This document shows, piece by piece, positions 27,359 to 38,800 of a stretch of 64,000 nucleotides of DNA. Where the stretch lies: positions 3,483,964 through 3,547,963 of the forward strand of contig NZ_KE650771.1 in the NCBI RefSeq assembly GCF_000447295.1, written 5' to 3'. The DNA is from Fischerella sp. PCC 9431 (GTDB lineage: Bacteria > Cyanobacteriota > Cyanobacteriia > Cyanobacteriales > Nostocaceae). A model generated the notes under the pieces. That model ran no database searches, was not told the DNA's origin, and saw nothing but the letters and a program-made list of their open reading frames with translations. Every line of letters starts with the position of its first letter. The stretch's first letter is position 1. The position numbers and the translations under genes were made by a program.

Positions 27359-28369
27359 GTAGATGCAGATTGATTTTAAGTATAAAAAGTACAAACAACC
27401 TTTAACTTCCGATAAAAGTATGCACGAGCCTTACTCTTAATTTTTTGTTCAGTAAGTCCGTAGCATGGTAAAGATTTTATCATCCATGATTGGTGAGTTG
27501 TATTTTGTCTTTTTTACACCTTTTGTTGAGATTTTGACAATCTCTAATTTTAATCACAGATCAGGTAATGTCAATGAGAATAATGCTTTAACAATAAAAT
27601 CTACTAGATAGAATACTCTAGGCAACGTAGTTTAAGTCATATTTATTATAAGTAATCGCAAAAGCATATTAAGTATATATTGTATAAAATAGTTGATATT
27701 GAGATTATTTTTTGAAAACTAAATTACAGTATATTTATCTATTTTTATTTTTTGCAGTAATTAGAATAGACGCCATTTTGAATGTCATAGATTATACTGT
27801 TGTCTGTTTTAGTAGGAGTTTTGATGAGAGATAATTCTCTGAGCGATGCAAAATCAGAGTATAATTTCGTTTTTGCTAATTACTCTATTCTGGATATATC
27901 ACTGATTCACAAATATGCATATCTGTCAACAAAATTGGTAAATTTTTTAATTAAATGATGCCTGTCAAACAATTTTGGATTGACCAATCATTCCGAGCAG
28001 GGTACAAGAAAGCGGATTTATCCGTGGAATAAATCGGAAATTCCCAAGCCCCTGGATTGATCCGTGGAGTCTATTCCATTTTCCAAAATCCTGTTAGAGG
28101 ATGACCCTACTTGTGGAATCCGGGGTCTTATAGCCTGTAAGGAATGATTAATCACACACCAAAGCAAAGGCTACATAAGTTCAAAGTCCAGTTCAAAGTC
28201 CAGATTTCAGAACAATTGTGACTTTCAAATTATATGAATGTACAATGGCTAACTACTAAAATCTTGATTTTGTTGCTGTACAGTGTTGAAAAGGCAGCTT
28301 TGACTAAAATTATTGAGTGTTAAAGATGTGCAATTAACGACTTGGATTAAGAGTGTGGAAGAGGTTTGA
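27359..28369. other. Long intergenic region upstream of ftsQ
   Basis: About 1 kb between divergent genes. It is AT-rich, with a family C repeat near 28030-28100. A 44-codon frame from about 27824 has no recognisable product. It must hold the promoters of the ATPase gene and of ftsQ; no clear boxes were found. Confidence 0.5.
28030..28100. repeat. Dispersed repeat family C, copy 2 (inverted)
   Basis: Read on the minus strand it contains GGATTTTGGAAAATGG, then AGACTCCAC and GGGGCTTGGG, the same order as at 25897-25982 and 56497-56580, with divergence between the blocks. Confidence 0.45.
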
Positions 28370-29233
28370 ATGGCTAGCATGGTATCAATTTCCCGCACAA
28401 TCCTAGCAGGACGCCGTAAGAAGTTACGTAAAAAGCGGCTGATCAAATTTATTCAAGGGATATGGCGAACTCTAGCCGTAACTAGTTTAGCGGGTGGTTT
28501 GCTTTGGATAGCAATTCAACCGAATTGGGTTCTCAAAACTTCCCAAGATGTAGTGATTACAGGAAATCAATTGCTTTCGGATCAGGAGGTGCAGTCTTTG
28601 TTGGTGTTGTCTTATCCCCAATCTTTGTGGAAGATTGAACCGTCTCGGATTGCTCGTTCTCTACAACAGCAACCAAGTATTGCCCAAGCAACCGTGAGTC
28701 GTCGTCTGTTTCCTCCTGGCTTGGTAGTCCAACTTCAGGAAAGAACACCAGTTGCGATCGCTCAAATGCGTCGAGAACAAGCCAATAGTAAAAATACCAA
28801 TACAAAAGTGACCATGGGATTACTAGATGCGAATGGCGTATGGATACCTTTAAAAAATTTGACTTCCCTCAACTCTAGAGTCAAGCTACCAACTTTAAAA
28901 GTGATCGGATCACCGGAACAATACCGTCCCTATTGGAGTTCTTTCTATGAAGCAATCAACCAAACTTCCTTAAAAGTGACGGAAATAGATTGGCAAGACC
29001 CAACAAACTTAATTATCAAAACAGAATTAGGTTTGGTACATCTTGGTACCCCAAGTCCCCAATTACCAGAACAAATTAAGGTACTTGCCCAGATCCGCCA
29101 TCTCCCTTCGCAACTAAATCCCAATGAAATAGAGTATATCGATTTGAAAAATCCAGAACATTTACTAGTACAGATGAACCAAAAAAACACCAAGCCAATT
29201 TCCAAACCGAGCAAAAAAAACTTGCGTATTTGA
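28370..29233 (+). CDS. ftsQ: Cell division protein FtsQ/DivIB
   Basis: This 287-residue bitopic membrane protein belongs to the divisome. A basic N-terminus (RRKKLRKKRL) is followed by one transmembrane helix (about 35-58, ending LLWIAIQP). A POTRA domain follows: LKTSQDVVITGNQLLSDQEVQSLL, SLWKIEPSRIARSLQQQPSIAQATVSRRL and PPGLVVQLQERTPVA. A FtsQ beta domain lies at about 150-260. FtsQ links early and late division proteins and binds the FtsB/FtsL pair. The next plus-strand gene is ftsZ, about 1.1 kb away. Confidence 0.93.
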   Translation: MASMVSISRTILAGRRKKLRKKRLIKFIQGIWRTLAVTSLAGGLLWIAIQPNWVLKTSQDVVITGNQLLSDQEVQSLLVLSYPQSLWKIEPSRIARSLQQQPSIAQATVSRRLFPPGLVVQLQERTPVAIAQMRREQANSKNTNTKVTMGLLDANGVWIPLKNLTSLNSRVKLPTLKVIGSPEQYRPYWSSFYEAINQTSLKVTEIDWQDPTNLIIKTELGLVHLGTPSPQLPEQIKVLAQIRHLPSQLNPNEIEYIDLKNPEHLLVQMNQKNTKPISKPSKKNLRI

Positions 29234-30373
29234 TGTTAGAAGATTCTTAGGCTATAAAGAAGTTTTATGTTGAATAATTATGTTTATCGTTGAGTTGGGT
29301 TTGTCCAGTCATCTATGTCAAAATCGGCATTAACTTCGTAGTTATAACTGGAGGATTAGTTGCAAAACCTTTCTTTGGACAGTAAAAGGTCTTATTGTTA
29401 TTTAACTAACATCTAATGATGGGTAGAAGATGTTAGGTTCTTTACTTATAGCATCTTACCTAAAAGCAATTTTTAATTACCCAATCTTCAGTTTAGCATA
29501 ATACTTGCTATAGTGAAGTTCTTTTTATTACCTGCCAATTCATGTAGGTAAACTGTTGCTTTTAAAGACTTTTTCAGAGTTGACTATCAAGTGGGTGTTT
29601 TAATTGAGCTAAGTAAAACAGTAAATCAATAGAATGTTTCAAAACCTCAATAAAACACTACAAATATATTTTTCTGTCACCTCTATATTTGAGCATAGGT
29701 AAATAAAATATTAAGACACTAAATTTGTCTGAAGTGGCAATTATCTCCAATGGTGAATCCGATTAAACATATCATCTACCGAAAACTAACGTACAATCGC
29801 CAGTCTTTGCAAGTAATACAATTAGCGCAGTGTTTTACGTGCAGAAATTTGATTTTTGAATACAAAGTGTATAATTAAAGACCACAAACCTATGCGATTT
29901 TTGAATCTAGAACTGTCAATTTTTGTCTTTCAGCAATGTTTTAATAGTTTTATGCCTAATATTTTATACCGTTTTCCTGGGTTATTTCAATGAGAAAAGA
30001 GAAAAAATACACTTATAACTGTAAAATTAATGACCAATATAAAGCAACGGCAGCAAAAGAAAAAGGTTATTGGGGTTACCAAAGGTATACCGAACCAAAT
30101 CGGTAAAAAAGCAGTGAATATATTAATGTCTGGTGGAAGTGATACAGGTCATTTTCAAGTAAATAGTAGGTATACTTCTCTAGAATTAACTGTGCAAACA
30201 GGCGCCTTGATCACTTACCCCATAACAAATGTTCCTACCTCTAATCCTGAAAGGGTTGGAAGTGGGAAGAACAAGAAAAAACAATGTCATATTGTTGATG
30301 GCAGCGTCAAACTATAGTTGACTCTTAGGTGAATAACACCTTAAAAAGCCGTTTATCTACCTTTGTGAATCCA
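29234..30373. other. Long ftsQ-ftsZ intergenic region
   Basis: About 1.1 kb of AT-rich DNA precedes ftsZ. It contains a promoter-like site at 29849-29875. A 95-codon frame at 30030-30317 is open, but its product is basic, low in complexity and unrecognised. The length suggests complex ftsZ regulation or a long leader. Confidence 0.5.
29849..29875 (+). promoter_or_regulatory. Possible ftsZ promoter
   Basis: A perfect TATAAT at 29870-29875 has TTGATT 15 bases upstream (or TTTGAT with a 16-base spacer). It lies about 500 bp before the ftsZ start. The spacing is slightly short, so this is tentative. Confidence 0.3.
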
Positions 30374-31669
30374 ATGACACTTGATAATAACCAAGGACTT
30401 ACCTATAAAAACTCCCAATCTCCAGGACAGTCTGCCTTTTCACTGGCTGTAAATTCCACAAATCCGTTTAATCATTCAGGGTTGAGCTTTGGGCAAAATA
30501 ATGACAGTAAAAAAATTGAGCGTGAAGATACCCGAATCGGCGACATTGTTCCCGGTCGAGTTGCCAACATTAAAGTGATCGGTGTAGGTGGCGGTGGTAG
30601 CAATGCTGTTAACCGTATGATTGCATCAGATGTCAGTGGCGTTGAGTTTTGGTCCATTAACACAGATGCTCAAGCTCTGACTTTAGCAGCAGCTCCGAGC
30701 CGACTACAAATAGGGCAGAAACTAACACGAGGGTTGGGAGCAGGTGGTAATCCTGCTATTGGTCAAAAAGCTGCTGAAGAGTCACGGGATGAGATTGCTA
30801 CGGCTTTAGACGGTGCTGATTTAGTCTTTATTACTGCTGGAATGGGTGGTGGAACTGGTACAGGAGCAGCTCCAATAGTGGCTGAAGTAGCCAAAGAAAT
30901 GGGCGCTCTTACCGTTGGTGTAGTGACACGTCCGTTTATCTTTGAGGGGCGTCGCCGGATCAGTCAATCGGAACAAGGGATCGAAGGGCTAAAAAGTCGG
31001 GTAGATACATTGATTATCATCCCTAACAACAAGCTACTGGAAGTGATCCCCGAACAAACACCAATGCAAGAAGCTTTTCGCTATGCAGATGATGTGCTAC
31101 GCCAAGGGGTACAAGGCATTTCCGATATTATTACTATCCCTGGTTTAATCAATGTTGACTTTGCAGATGTGCGAGCAGTAATGGCAGATGCAGGATCTGC
31201 ATTAATGGGGATCGGTATTGGTTCTGGAAAATCTAGAGCGAGAGAAGCTGCGATCGCAGCAATTTCTTCCCCATTACTTGAGTGTTCGATCGAGGGAGCT
31301 AGGGGTGTTGTCTTTAACATCACTGGCGGTAGCGATCTCACACTACACGAAGTGAACGCTGCTGCTGAAACAATTTATGAAGTGGTTGATCCCAATGCCA
31401 ATATTATTTTTGGAGCAGTGATTGACGACAGACTCCAAGGAGAAGTCAGACTTACTGTAATTGCAACTGGATTTACAGGTGAAGCCCCAGCTGCACAACA
31501 ACCAACCGTAACCCAAGGGCGAGTAGTACAACCCCCACCACAAAGAAGACCAATGCAACAGCCTCCTGCACCCAATCCACCAACACCACCAACTCCAGAA
31601 CCAAAAGAAAAAGGAAACATATTGGATATTCCTGATTTTCTACGGAAGCGGACACCACCACGCAATTAA
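30374..31669 (+). CDS. ftsZ: Cell division GTPase FtsZ
   Basis: This is the tubulin-like GTPase that forms the division ring. The start is placed at ATG 30374 ([11 protein letters not shown]), giving 431 residues; a GTG at 30329 would add 15. A long N-terminal peptide of about 50 residues precedes the core. This peptide is a known conserved trait of FtsZ in heterocyst-forming cyanobacteria. The core shows [17 protein letters not shown], the tubulin signature [10 protein letters not shown] and the T7 loop region [19 protein letters not shown] Pro-rich linker leads to the C-terminal peptide [10 protein letters not shown], which binds partners such as SepF (encoded at 53.9 kb). Confidence 0.97.
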   Translation: MTLDNNQGLTYKNSQSPGQSAFSLAVNSTNPFNHSGLSFGQNNDSKKIEREDTRIGDIVPGRVANIKVIGVGGGGSNAVNRMIASDVSGVEFWSINTDAQALTLAAAPSRLQIGQKLTRGLGAGGNPAIGQKAAEESRDEIATALDGADLVFITAGMGGGTGTGAAPIVAEVAKEMGALTVGVVTRPFIFEGRRRISQSEQGIEGLKSRVDTLIIIPNNKLLEVIPEQTPMQEAFRYADDVLRQGVQGISDIITIPGLINVDFADVRAVMADAGSALMGIGIGSGKSRAREAAIAAISSPLLECSIEGARGVVFNITGGSDLTLHEVNAAAETIYEVVDPNANIIFGAVIDDRLQGEVRLTVIATGFTGEAPAAQQPTVTQGRVVQPPPQRRPMQQPPAPNPPTPPTPEPKEKGNILDIPDFLRKRTPPRN

Positions 31670-32091
31670 AAGATTAACTGTTGGCTTGCCGACTGCTCAT
31701 TTCTAATTCCGCTAGTTGCTCACAGGAGTTAAAATCAGCAATTTTGATAACCATTTTTGGTGTAGCCAATCAGTATCTCAACTCATCTACCTATCCCATA
31801 GACTGAAAGTAGCTTAGGCTGGAGTCAGCTTGTTAAAAATCATCAGTGTGTTTGGTAAAAAACAAATGCGATCGCCTTTGTTTTAGTTATTGGCTAGTTG
31901 TCTTGATATTGTCTTGGGTCTGGATAAGTATTGTTAATGGTGGACTTATTTTGCTTTTGTAGTCTTTCAACACAGAGCTATTTTTTAACTGTTCGGTCTC
32001 AATCTCAGCACCGGATACCACTGTAACTCTCTATGTCATGCGTAATTTATTGTTTCGGTTTCCAGGGTGTAAGGAAAATTACAGATGAATC
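31670..32091. other. Intergenic region between convergent ftsZ and gshB
   Basis: About 420 bp with no convincing gene. One HIP1 site is present. An AT-rich inverted repeat follows at 32092-32126. Confidence 0.5.
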
Positions 32092-32126
32092 ATGAATTAT
32101 GAAGGTTGAAAAATTTCATAATTCAT
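32092..32126. terminator. AT-rich inverted repeat, possible bidirectional terminator
   Basis: A perfect 12-bp stem (ATGAATTATGAA paired with TTCATAATTCAT) encloses an 11-base loop. It lies 16 bp beyond the gshB stop, with ftsZ converging from the other side. The low GC content makes termination uncertain; it may derive from an AATTCAT tandem repeat. Confidence 0.4.
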
Positions 32127-32141
32127 AATTAATCAATAAAT

Positions 32142-33110
32142 TTATAAATTTTTTGCCTGCTCGACCCATTTGATCACTAGATCACCAAGGCGACCATCCT
32201 CCAGTCGATCAATTTCACGTATTCCTGTGGGACTAGTGACATTGACTTCTGTCAAGTAGCCACCAATGACATCGATACCAACAAAAACTAAGCCGTCTTG
32301 ACGTAAGGTTTCGGCAACTTCAGAGCAGATTTCGTATTCTTTTGGGGTAATTTCGGTTTTGGCAACTGTACCACCAGCGGCCATGTTATTGCGAAATTCA
32401 CCACTAGCAGAAAGGCGATTAACTGCTCCAATCGGTTTGCCATCAAGAAGGATGATCCGTTTATCTCCTGCTTTCGCCTCTGGGATAAAGTTTTGTACCA
32501 TCACAGGTACTTGACCCCGAAGAGTACTGAGTTCGATGATCGAGTTAAGGTTGCGATCGCCTGGTTGCAAAATTAAAATTCCCTCACCAGCTTTATTACC
32601 TAGTGGTTTGAGAACTGCTGTACCTTTTGCTTTCACAAAATCTCGGATAATCTGCTTATCGGCGGTAACAATCGTTTCTGGTATTACCTTGGTAAATTGC
32701 AGGGCGTACATTTTTTCATTTGCCGCTCGGATACCACTAGGACTATTAATTACCAAAGTTTTGTTTTGGTCAATGTAGTCCAAAATGTAGGTGGCATAGA
32801 GGTATGAAACCGTCACTGGTGGATCGGTTCGCATGAACACAGCATCCATTGTTTCCAAAGACATGCAGATGCGATCGCCCAGTTTATACCAAGGATTCGC
32901 TGCTACCCAGCGTCCCTCCGCCAGTTCAATAGGCACAAGTTCTACCCGTTCCAAAATAGCCCAAGCTTTACCTGCTACTACACTTAGTAAATTCGCTTGA
33001 GTAATCCAGACTTCATGTCCCATGACATGTGCTGCTTCCATTAGGGCGACGCTTGTGTCGTGACAAGGGTCTAGAGTCTGGATGGGATCAATAATAAAAG
33101 CCAATTTCAC
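32142..33110 (-). CDS. gshB: Glutathione synthetase
   Basis: This ATP-grasp ligase joins gamma-glutamylcysteine and glycine to form glutathione. I place the start at GTG 33110 (VKLAFIIDPIQTLDPCHDTS), preceded by GAGG 8 bases upstream and giving 322 residues; the ATG at 33134 would add eight. Conserved blocks include FMRTDPPV, INSPSGIRAANEK, AVLKPLGNKAGEGI, EAKAGDKRIILLDG and the C-terminal EVNVTSPTGIREI with metal-binding residues. The glutaredoxin gene lies about 115 bp upstream on the same strand, a sensible thiol-redox pair. Confidence 0.95.
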   Translation of the reverse strand: MKLAFIIDPIQTLDPCHDTSVALMEAAHVMGHEVWITQANLLSVVAGKAWAILERVELVPIELAEGRWVAANPWYKLGDRICMSLETMDAVFMRTDPPVTVSYLYATYILDYIDQNKTLVINSPSGIRAANEKMYALQFTKVIPETIVTADKQIIRDFVKAKGTAVLKPLGNKAGEGILILQPGDRNLNSIIELSTLRGQVPVMVQNFIPEAKAGDKRIILLDGKPIGAVNRLSASGEFRNNMAAGGTVAKTEITPKEYEICSEVAETLRQDGLVFVGIDVIGGYLTEVNVTSPTGIREIDRLEDGRLGDLVIKWVEQAKNL

Positions 33111-33223
33111 GCTTTCTGCCTCAATTGTCAGCAAGTTCCACGGTCATTTAATTTAGATTACCCCTGATGGTTAAGCAAGTTTTGCGATCGCTCCCCCATC
33201 AAAATACCATCGAACTCCTTGAT

Positions 33224-33496
33224 CTATACGCTATTGCTGGAAGCTAATAAATTATCTAGCTGACCTCTGGCGTCTAAAGCGTACATATCATCACAACCAC
33301 CAACGTGAACATTATTGATAAAAATTTGTGGTAACGAGCGTCTTCCATTTGCCCTTTGAGCCATTTTCTCGCGTGCTAGCTCATCTCCATCAATGCTGTA
33401 CTCGGTGAAGTTTATCCCCTTTTTGTTCAGCAAGCTTTTAGCGCGGATGCAAAATGGGCAAGTCCTCCAAGTGTAAATTTCTACTTTCGCAGCCAT
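33224..33496 (-). CDS. grxC: Glutaredoxin 3
   Basis: This 90-residue dithiol glutaredoxin uses glutathione to reduce disulphides. The active site CPFC is at 14-17 (TCPFCIRAKSLL). The glutathione-binding SLPQIFIN with cis-proline is at about 54-61, and GGCDDMYAL near 67-75 is typical of GrxC. It precedes gshB on the same strand with a 113-bp gap and is probably co-expressed with it. Confidence 0.95.
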   Translation of the reverse strand: MAAKVEIYTWRTCPFCIRAKSLLNKKGINFTEYSIDGDELAREKMAQRANGRRSLPQIFINNVHVGGCDDMYALDARGQLDNLLASSNSV

Positions 33497-33966
33497 AATA
33501 TCCTCAACTCTATTTAATATTTCTTAAATTTTAGAATGTTATTATTGACTATGGCTGTTTTATCCTGCTTTTATCTAAATTCTAGGCGAACATTTAATTT
33601 TTAATACTAGTTTTTTATCTAGATAAAACAGCAAATTTGATACTTGTTATCAATAATTTATGTAAGGGCATTTGCTGATAATAATGTCACTAAAAAATAA
33701 TGACAAACTCATGCAAATGCTTATCCAGAAAAACTTATATGAATTGCATTTCGTTGCGTAACAAACCGATAATATTCGATTTATAATACCTAAAACCTCA
33801 GAAATTGCACTGACAAAAAATTATAAGAATCAAAATCAAAAAATATTTCAGTATTTGCCACGTAGCAACTAAGAAGTACCTCCGTGTTTCATCCTTACCA
33901 AAAACAGTTAAAGACTAAGATATTGATATTCTTATATTTTTGTCTTAGGAATTAAATATTTACGTA
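33497..33966. other. Divergent intergenic region, grxC / dehydrogenase
   Basis: About 470 bp of AT-rich DNA that must hold both promoters. I see no gene and no recognised operator. Confidence 0.5.
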
Positions 33967-35445
33967 ATGGCAACAATTATCACATTACCTAACTACATCA
34001 ACGGTCAATGGTGTGCATCTAATGCTACAGAACTTTTAGATGTAATCAACCCAGCGACGACAGAAATATTGGCAAAAGTTCCTCTATCAACTGCATCTGA
34101 GGTCAATCAAGCCACGGAAGCAGCCGCCGCAGCTTTTGTCACATGGCGGCGAACTCCACCCACAGAAAGAGTACAGTATTTATTTAAACTGAAAAATTTA
34201 TTAGAAGAAAACTTTGAAGAATTAGCCCGCACAATTACCCAAGAATGCGGTAAAACTTTGGCTGAATCGCAGGGTGAGATGCGCCGCGCCATTGAAAATG
34301 TCGAAATCGCTTGCGGTATTCCGATGATGATGCAGGGGACAAACCTGGAAGACATTGCGCGGGGAATTGATGAAATGATGATTCGCCAACCACTGGGAGT
34401 ATGTGCGGTAATTGGACCGTTCAACTTTCCAGGGATGATACCATTTTGGTTTATGCCCTATGCGATCGCCTGTGGAAACACCTACATTGTCAAGCCTTCG
34501 GAAAAAGTGCCACTGACAATGCAAAAAATCTTTCAGTTACTAGACAAAACAGGCTTTCCCAAAGGCGTCATCAATCTTGTGAATGGGACAAAACAAGCTG
34601 TAGATGCTATTCTAGATCATCCCCAAATTCGGGCAATCAGTTTTGTTGGTTCCACACCTGTAGCAAAATATATTTATAGTCGAGCCGCAGCCAACGGTAA
34701 GCGTGTTCAATGTCAAGGCGGCGCGAAGAATCCGATAATTGTCCTACCGGATGCAGATATGGAAATGACCAGGCGGATTACTGCGGATAGCGCCTTTGGT
34801 TGTGCAGGACAACGTTGTTTAGCAGCCTCAATCGCTGTTACAGTTGGGGAAGCACGGCAAACTTTTACAGAAGCGATCGCCGAAACTGCCAAAAAGCGAG
34901 TGGTAGGTAATGGTTTAGAACAGGGTGTGGAGATGGGGCCAGTAATTTCTGCCCAAAGTAAAGACAGAATTGAGAGCTTAATTCAAAAAGGCGCAGACAG
35001 TGGTGCGACGTTATTAGTAGATGGACGCCAACCAGACATTTTTGGACATGAACAAGGTTATTTTGTGCGTCCGACAATTTTGCAAAATGTTGATCCGGCG
35101 AGTGAAATTGCCAAAACCGAAATTTTTGGGCCAGTACTGAGTTTAATTCATGTGAATAATATTGATGAGGCGATCGCTTTTGTCAACAGTGGTCAGTATG
35201 GCAACATGGCTTGTTTATTTACCACCAGTGGTGCAGCCGCACGGAAGTTTCGTTACGAAGCCGAGGCTGGGAATATCGGTATCAATATCGGAGTCGCCGC
35301 ACCGATGGCATTTTTCCCCTTTAGCGGCTGGAAAGACAGCTTTTTCGGAGATTTACACGGCCAGGGTAATCACGCAGTTGAGTTTTTTACACAAACGAAA
35401 GTTGTAGTAGAACGCTGGCCGAGTGAATGGTCACGTCAGTTTTGA
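33967..35445 (+). CDS. mmsA: CoA-acylating methylmalonate-semialdehyde dehydrogenase family protein
   Basis: This 492-residue aldehyde dehydrogenase would oxidise methylmalonate or malonate semialdehyde to the acyl-CoA. It has [14 protein letters not shown] near 153-166, [15 protein letters not shown], and [10 protein letters not shown] with catalytic Cys284. GQRC rather than the GQxCxA-type wording of betaine dehydrogenases, together with [10 protein letters not shown] and [14 protein letters not shown], is diagnostic of the MmsA branch. No valine or inositol catabolic genes are nearby, so the physiological substrate here is uncertain. It is a monocistronic plus-strand gene. Confidence 0.88.
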   Translation: MATIITLPNYINGQWCASNATELLDVINPATTEILAKVPLSTASEVNQATEAAAAAFVTWRRTPPTERVQYLFKLKNLLEENFEELARTITQECGKTLAESQGEMRRAIENVEIACGIPMMMQGTNLEDIARGIDEMMIRQPLGVCAVIGPFNFPGMIPFWFMPYAIACGNTYIVKPSEKVPLTMQKIFQLLDKTGFPKGVINLVNGTKQAVDAILDHPQIRAISFVGSTPVAKYIYSRAAANGKRVQCQGGAKNPIIVLPDADMEMTRRITADSAFGCAGQRCLAASIAVTVGEARQTFTEAIAETAKKRVVGNGLEQGVEMGPVISAQSKDRIESLIQKGADSGATLLVDGRQPDIFGHEQGYFVRPTILQNVDPASEIAKTEIFGPVLSLIHVNNIDEAIAFVNSGQYGNMACLFTTSGAAARKFRYEAEAGNIGINIGVAAPMAFFPFSGWKDSFFGDLHGQGNHAVEFFTQTKVVVERWPSEWSRQF

Positions 35446-35482
35446 TTGGGGATCAGGGATTAGGGATCAGGGATAGGGGATT
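35443..35482. repeat. Short tandem repeat tract (GGGGATC/AGGGATC type)
   Basis: Five or so degenerate heptamer units follow immediately on the stop codon of the dehydrogenase gene. Confidence 0.75.
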
Positions 35483-35557
35483 GCAGGATAATTTCATACA
35501 ACAGAATAAAAATTAAGCATTATGTGAATTAGACGCTAAAACCCTTGATTTATCGTT

Positions 35558-35586
35558 GTAGAGACTTTGCACTGCAACGTCTCTAC
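35558..35586. repeat. GTAGAGAC palindrome family B, copy 1 (intergenic)
   Basis: Arms GTAGAGAC and GTCTCTAC flank an inner TTGCA/TGCAA hairpin. Relatives sit inside the methylase gene at 38165-38190 and 38959-38986 and in the intergenic at 54964-54997. Confidence 0.7.
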
Positions 35587-35653
35587 AGGGCGCACAATCT
35601 TTGATATTTCGTTGATTTAGATAATTCATGTCAGACGTAAATTACCTTAAATC

Positions 35654-35816
35654 ATATCTTGCATCAGCTTTTCATCCCGCCAATAAATAAATTTATTGGC
35701 TAATAGCGAAAGTCAGATAAATCTGACTAAGACGGTATTTGAGTCCGTTTTAACGGACTTATGCTATTAGCCTCAGAATTAATTCTGAGGCGGGATATGG
35801 GCTTGGTGCAAGATAT
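35654..35816. mobile_element. 163-bp highly structured palindromic element
   Basis: The ends share inverted ATATCTTGCA and, inside, ATCCCGCC/GGCGGGAT with partial matching between. The interior folds into four hairpins: GCCAATAAAT/ATTTATTGGC (35679-35700), AGTCAGAT/ATCTGACT (35711-35728), AGTCCGTT/AACGGACT (35742-35759) and the perfect palindrome at 35771-35790. GGCTAATAGC at 35698 also pairs with GCTATTAGCC at 35763. It encodes nothing and ends 3 bp before the methylase stop codon. No clear target duplication was found. Confidence 0.65.
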
Positions 35817-35819
35817 CAG

Positions 35820-38800
35820 TTAAACAAATAGACGATAAGCTTCTAATGCATCCTGTTTGACTTGTTCTGAAACAATGGGAAATGTGCTGAGAATGTAAGT
35901 AAATTCTTCTTCGGTTAAGCCGTAGAGGTGCGCTACGATTCCATCAAGTTCGGCGCGGAGTTTGGCGCGTTCTGTTTCATCGGTAACGCCGTTTTTGTGG
36001 GAACCGAGTCCGACTTCTTGCGCCAGTTCGTCAAATTCTGGGGTGGTGCAGATGAGTTTGGCGGCGCGTTGTACGATGTCGGAGAAATAGCGATCGTTTT
36101 GTGTGAGACGTGGTATTGGTAGTTGGTAGATGTAAAACATTGTGAGGTTTTGGCTTATTCGTTGCCTAATACCGAAATCAAAAATAAAAGAGTTTAAGCA
36201 AGCTGTAACAAATAAAATTTCAGAAGACTTAATAAGTAATTTATTACTACATTTTTCACTAATTAAACTGGCATTTATAGAATGACCAAAAAAAACATTT
36301 GGAGGGACTACAGATGCAATTAAAGACCTTTCATTTGTACTTGCTGCAACAGAACGATATGCAAAACGATAATTTTGATAATCTAACTTCTGACCATGAT
36401 CATTTCCATTCCTTCCCAATATTGCTTTCCTACCTTCCTGTTCATCTACCCAATATCTTGGTTCCGCAAATTGATGCGTAAACTGATGAATCATCTTACC
36501 TTCATAAAGTGGTAGCCTTCCCTTACCAGGCTGTTGCTTAAATAAATGACTATCATTAGTCATGTGAAATTCTGAAGTTAACCGCAGATTCCATTTACCA
36601 TCAATCTTTTCCCCCAACAAAGGAAACCTCAGTATTTTCTCAGCAATGCGGATATCGACTTCATTCTTAAACTCCATCACCGAAAGCGAATCCGGCGAGA
36701 GTTTCCGCACCATATCAAAACTGATTCGCAAACTTTCTTGACTCGGAAATCTTTCTAATTCCTGCACATCAAGCCGCATAAAAGCTGATGGAAATTCAGT
36801 TGTTTTACCACCTTTAGCAAAGGTAAGAACAACTATTTTGAAACGACTGTCAACACCTTCAAAAATTTGTTTTCGATTCTCTAAACAAAATAATCCAGTA
36901 ACCTTTGTTTGGCTAAACAACATTTCTCGCAGTTGCTTAGTTCCTAAATCAGTGTAGATTCCACTGGGAATGACAATTCCACATTCCCCGCGATCTCGCA
37001 GCAAATGAAAACAGCGTTCAACAAACAATTTATAGAGATTAATATCTGTACCAGCTTTTTTACCGTTAACAATAGAAATCTGATTTTTATAATCTTCAGA
37101 CGAACGATAATAAGCACTTACATAAGGATATTGACTCTGGTATTCTAACCAAGATTCTGCAATTTCAGGTTTTTGTAAAAGTTTATTTTGTTCTTTTTCA
37201 AAAGTCTTGATATCCATTTTGTTCTTCGTCACCAGTTCGTTATGCTGTGCGAAGAACTCTTTAGCTTGCGGTTTGAATATCTCCCAAGGCGGATTAGTAA
37301 TAATCGCATCAAATCCACCCCGTTCTAACACCTTGTCAAAGTGATAACCCCAGTGAAAGGGCTTCAAGGCTGCAATATCTTTAACAGTCAAAACACGCTT
37401 CTTTGACTTACCAGTTAACTGAACTTCCTCATATTTAATCCCCAGACGCTGACTAAACTCATTCAATAACAAAAAATTTAACTTATCTTGTGATTCCTGG
37501 TTGAGTTGTTCAATGTGTCGCCGCAGATTTAACAACCTTGTATCTTGATGAGTTCCCTCATTACCATCAGCTAACTTTTCCTCACCAGGAATAAAAGCGT
37601 GTTTCTTGTAAAGTTCAATCGACTTATTCTTATCTTCTAAAATTGCTTTATAATTCGCAGCAGCCAGAGCTTGTAATAAATTACCTTGTTTAGTATTTCC
37701 TACCGTATCAAATGCAGTCTCATCTACTTTAATTAACCCAATCAGCGAATTCCCCGCCATAATATTAAAATCAATATTAGGTAGCGGTTCTAGTTCATCA
37801 ACATCATGAGCAGAAGAAACCAACGCCAAAAAAAGACGTAATTTAGCAATTTCCGTCGCTTCCTCCATGATGTCAACACCATAGAGATTATCAGTTACAA
37901 TCCGCTTTTTAATATAATAAGATAACGATTTATGTAACTTTCTTGTATTTTCAAGTTCTTCTTGTAAATTTGCATCTCCCATTAAATCAATTGTGCCAAT
38001 CACTGCGCTATAAACTTGAATTAATGTTTTCATAGCAGCGATGAGAAACGCCCCCGAACCACAAGCCGGGTCAAGAATTGATAAATTTGGGAGAATATCT
38101 TTAGTCAATAAACGACAAATATGTGCATCTAATTTGAGGAATAATTCGTTAATATCCTCAAATATAGAGACGCGAATTTTCGCGTCTCTACAAGCATCAT
38201 TTACACGGTCTACAATTAACTTGTGAATTGTGCGATCGCACAGATATTCAGTAATTTGTGGTCTGGTGTAGTAAGCACCAAAAGCCTTTTGATTAATGTA
38301 CTTTTCAAATATATATCCTAAAACATCCGGGTTAATTTCATCATCTTTACCCTCTGGCGTATCATCTAAGTTCCAAGAATAACGAGCAAATAAATCCAGA
38401 ACTTGTTCAAACGCTTCATCGGCTATGGAAATATTATATTCTTGCTCAATTCTATGTTTTAAAAATAATCCTCCATTCAGATATTTAACATTTCCTACCA
38501 ACGCTTGTACAGATGCATCCCGGTCAGACTCTGGTTTAGCAAAACTATCAAAAAATAACGCTTTCAGAAATTCACTATAAAAGCGATTTTCGCCTCGTTG
38601 CTTACTTTCTGCGAGTTTATTTTGCAGATAATTTAAATCACCATTATCAATAAATCTCTTACGTTGGAGAAAATAAACAAACATCATGCGGTTGAGAAGC
38701 ACCGATGTATACCAACGTCGGTCATGAGGATTATTAATCCCTTTAACAAATCCTAAAAACTGCTGATGCTGCTCTTGAAATTCCTTGTAAAACTTTTTAG

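Noticed and set aside
27824-27958. 44-codon frame in the ftsQ upstream region
   Set aside because: Too short and AT-biased, with no recognisable product.
30030-30317. 95-codon open frame between ftsQ and ftsZ
   Set aside because: The product is basic and low in complexity, with no recognisable family and no clear ribosome site; it may be leader sequence.
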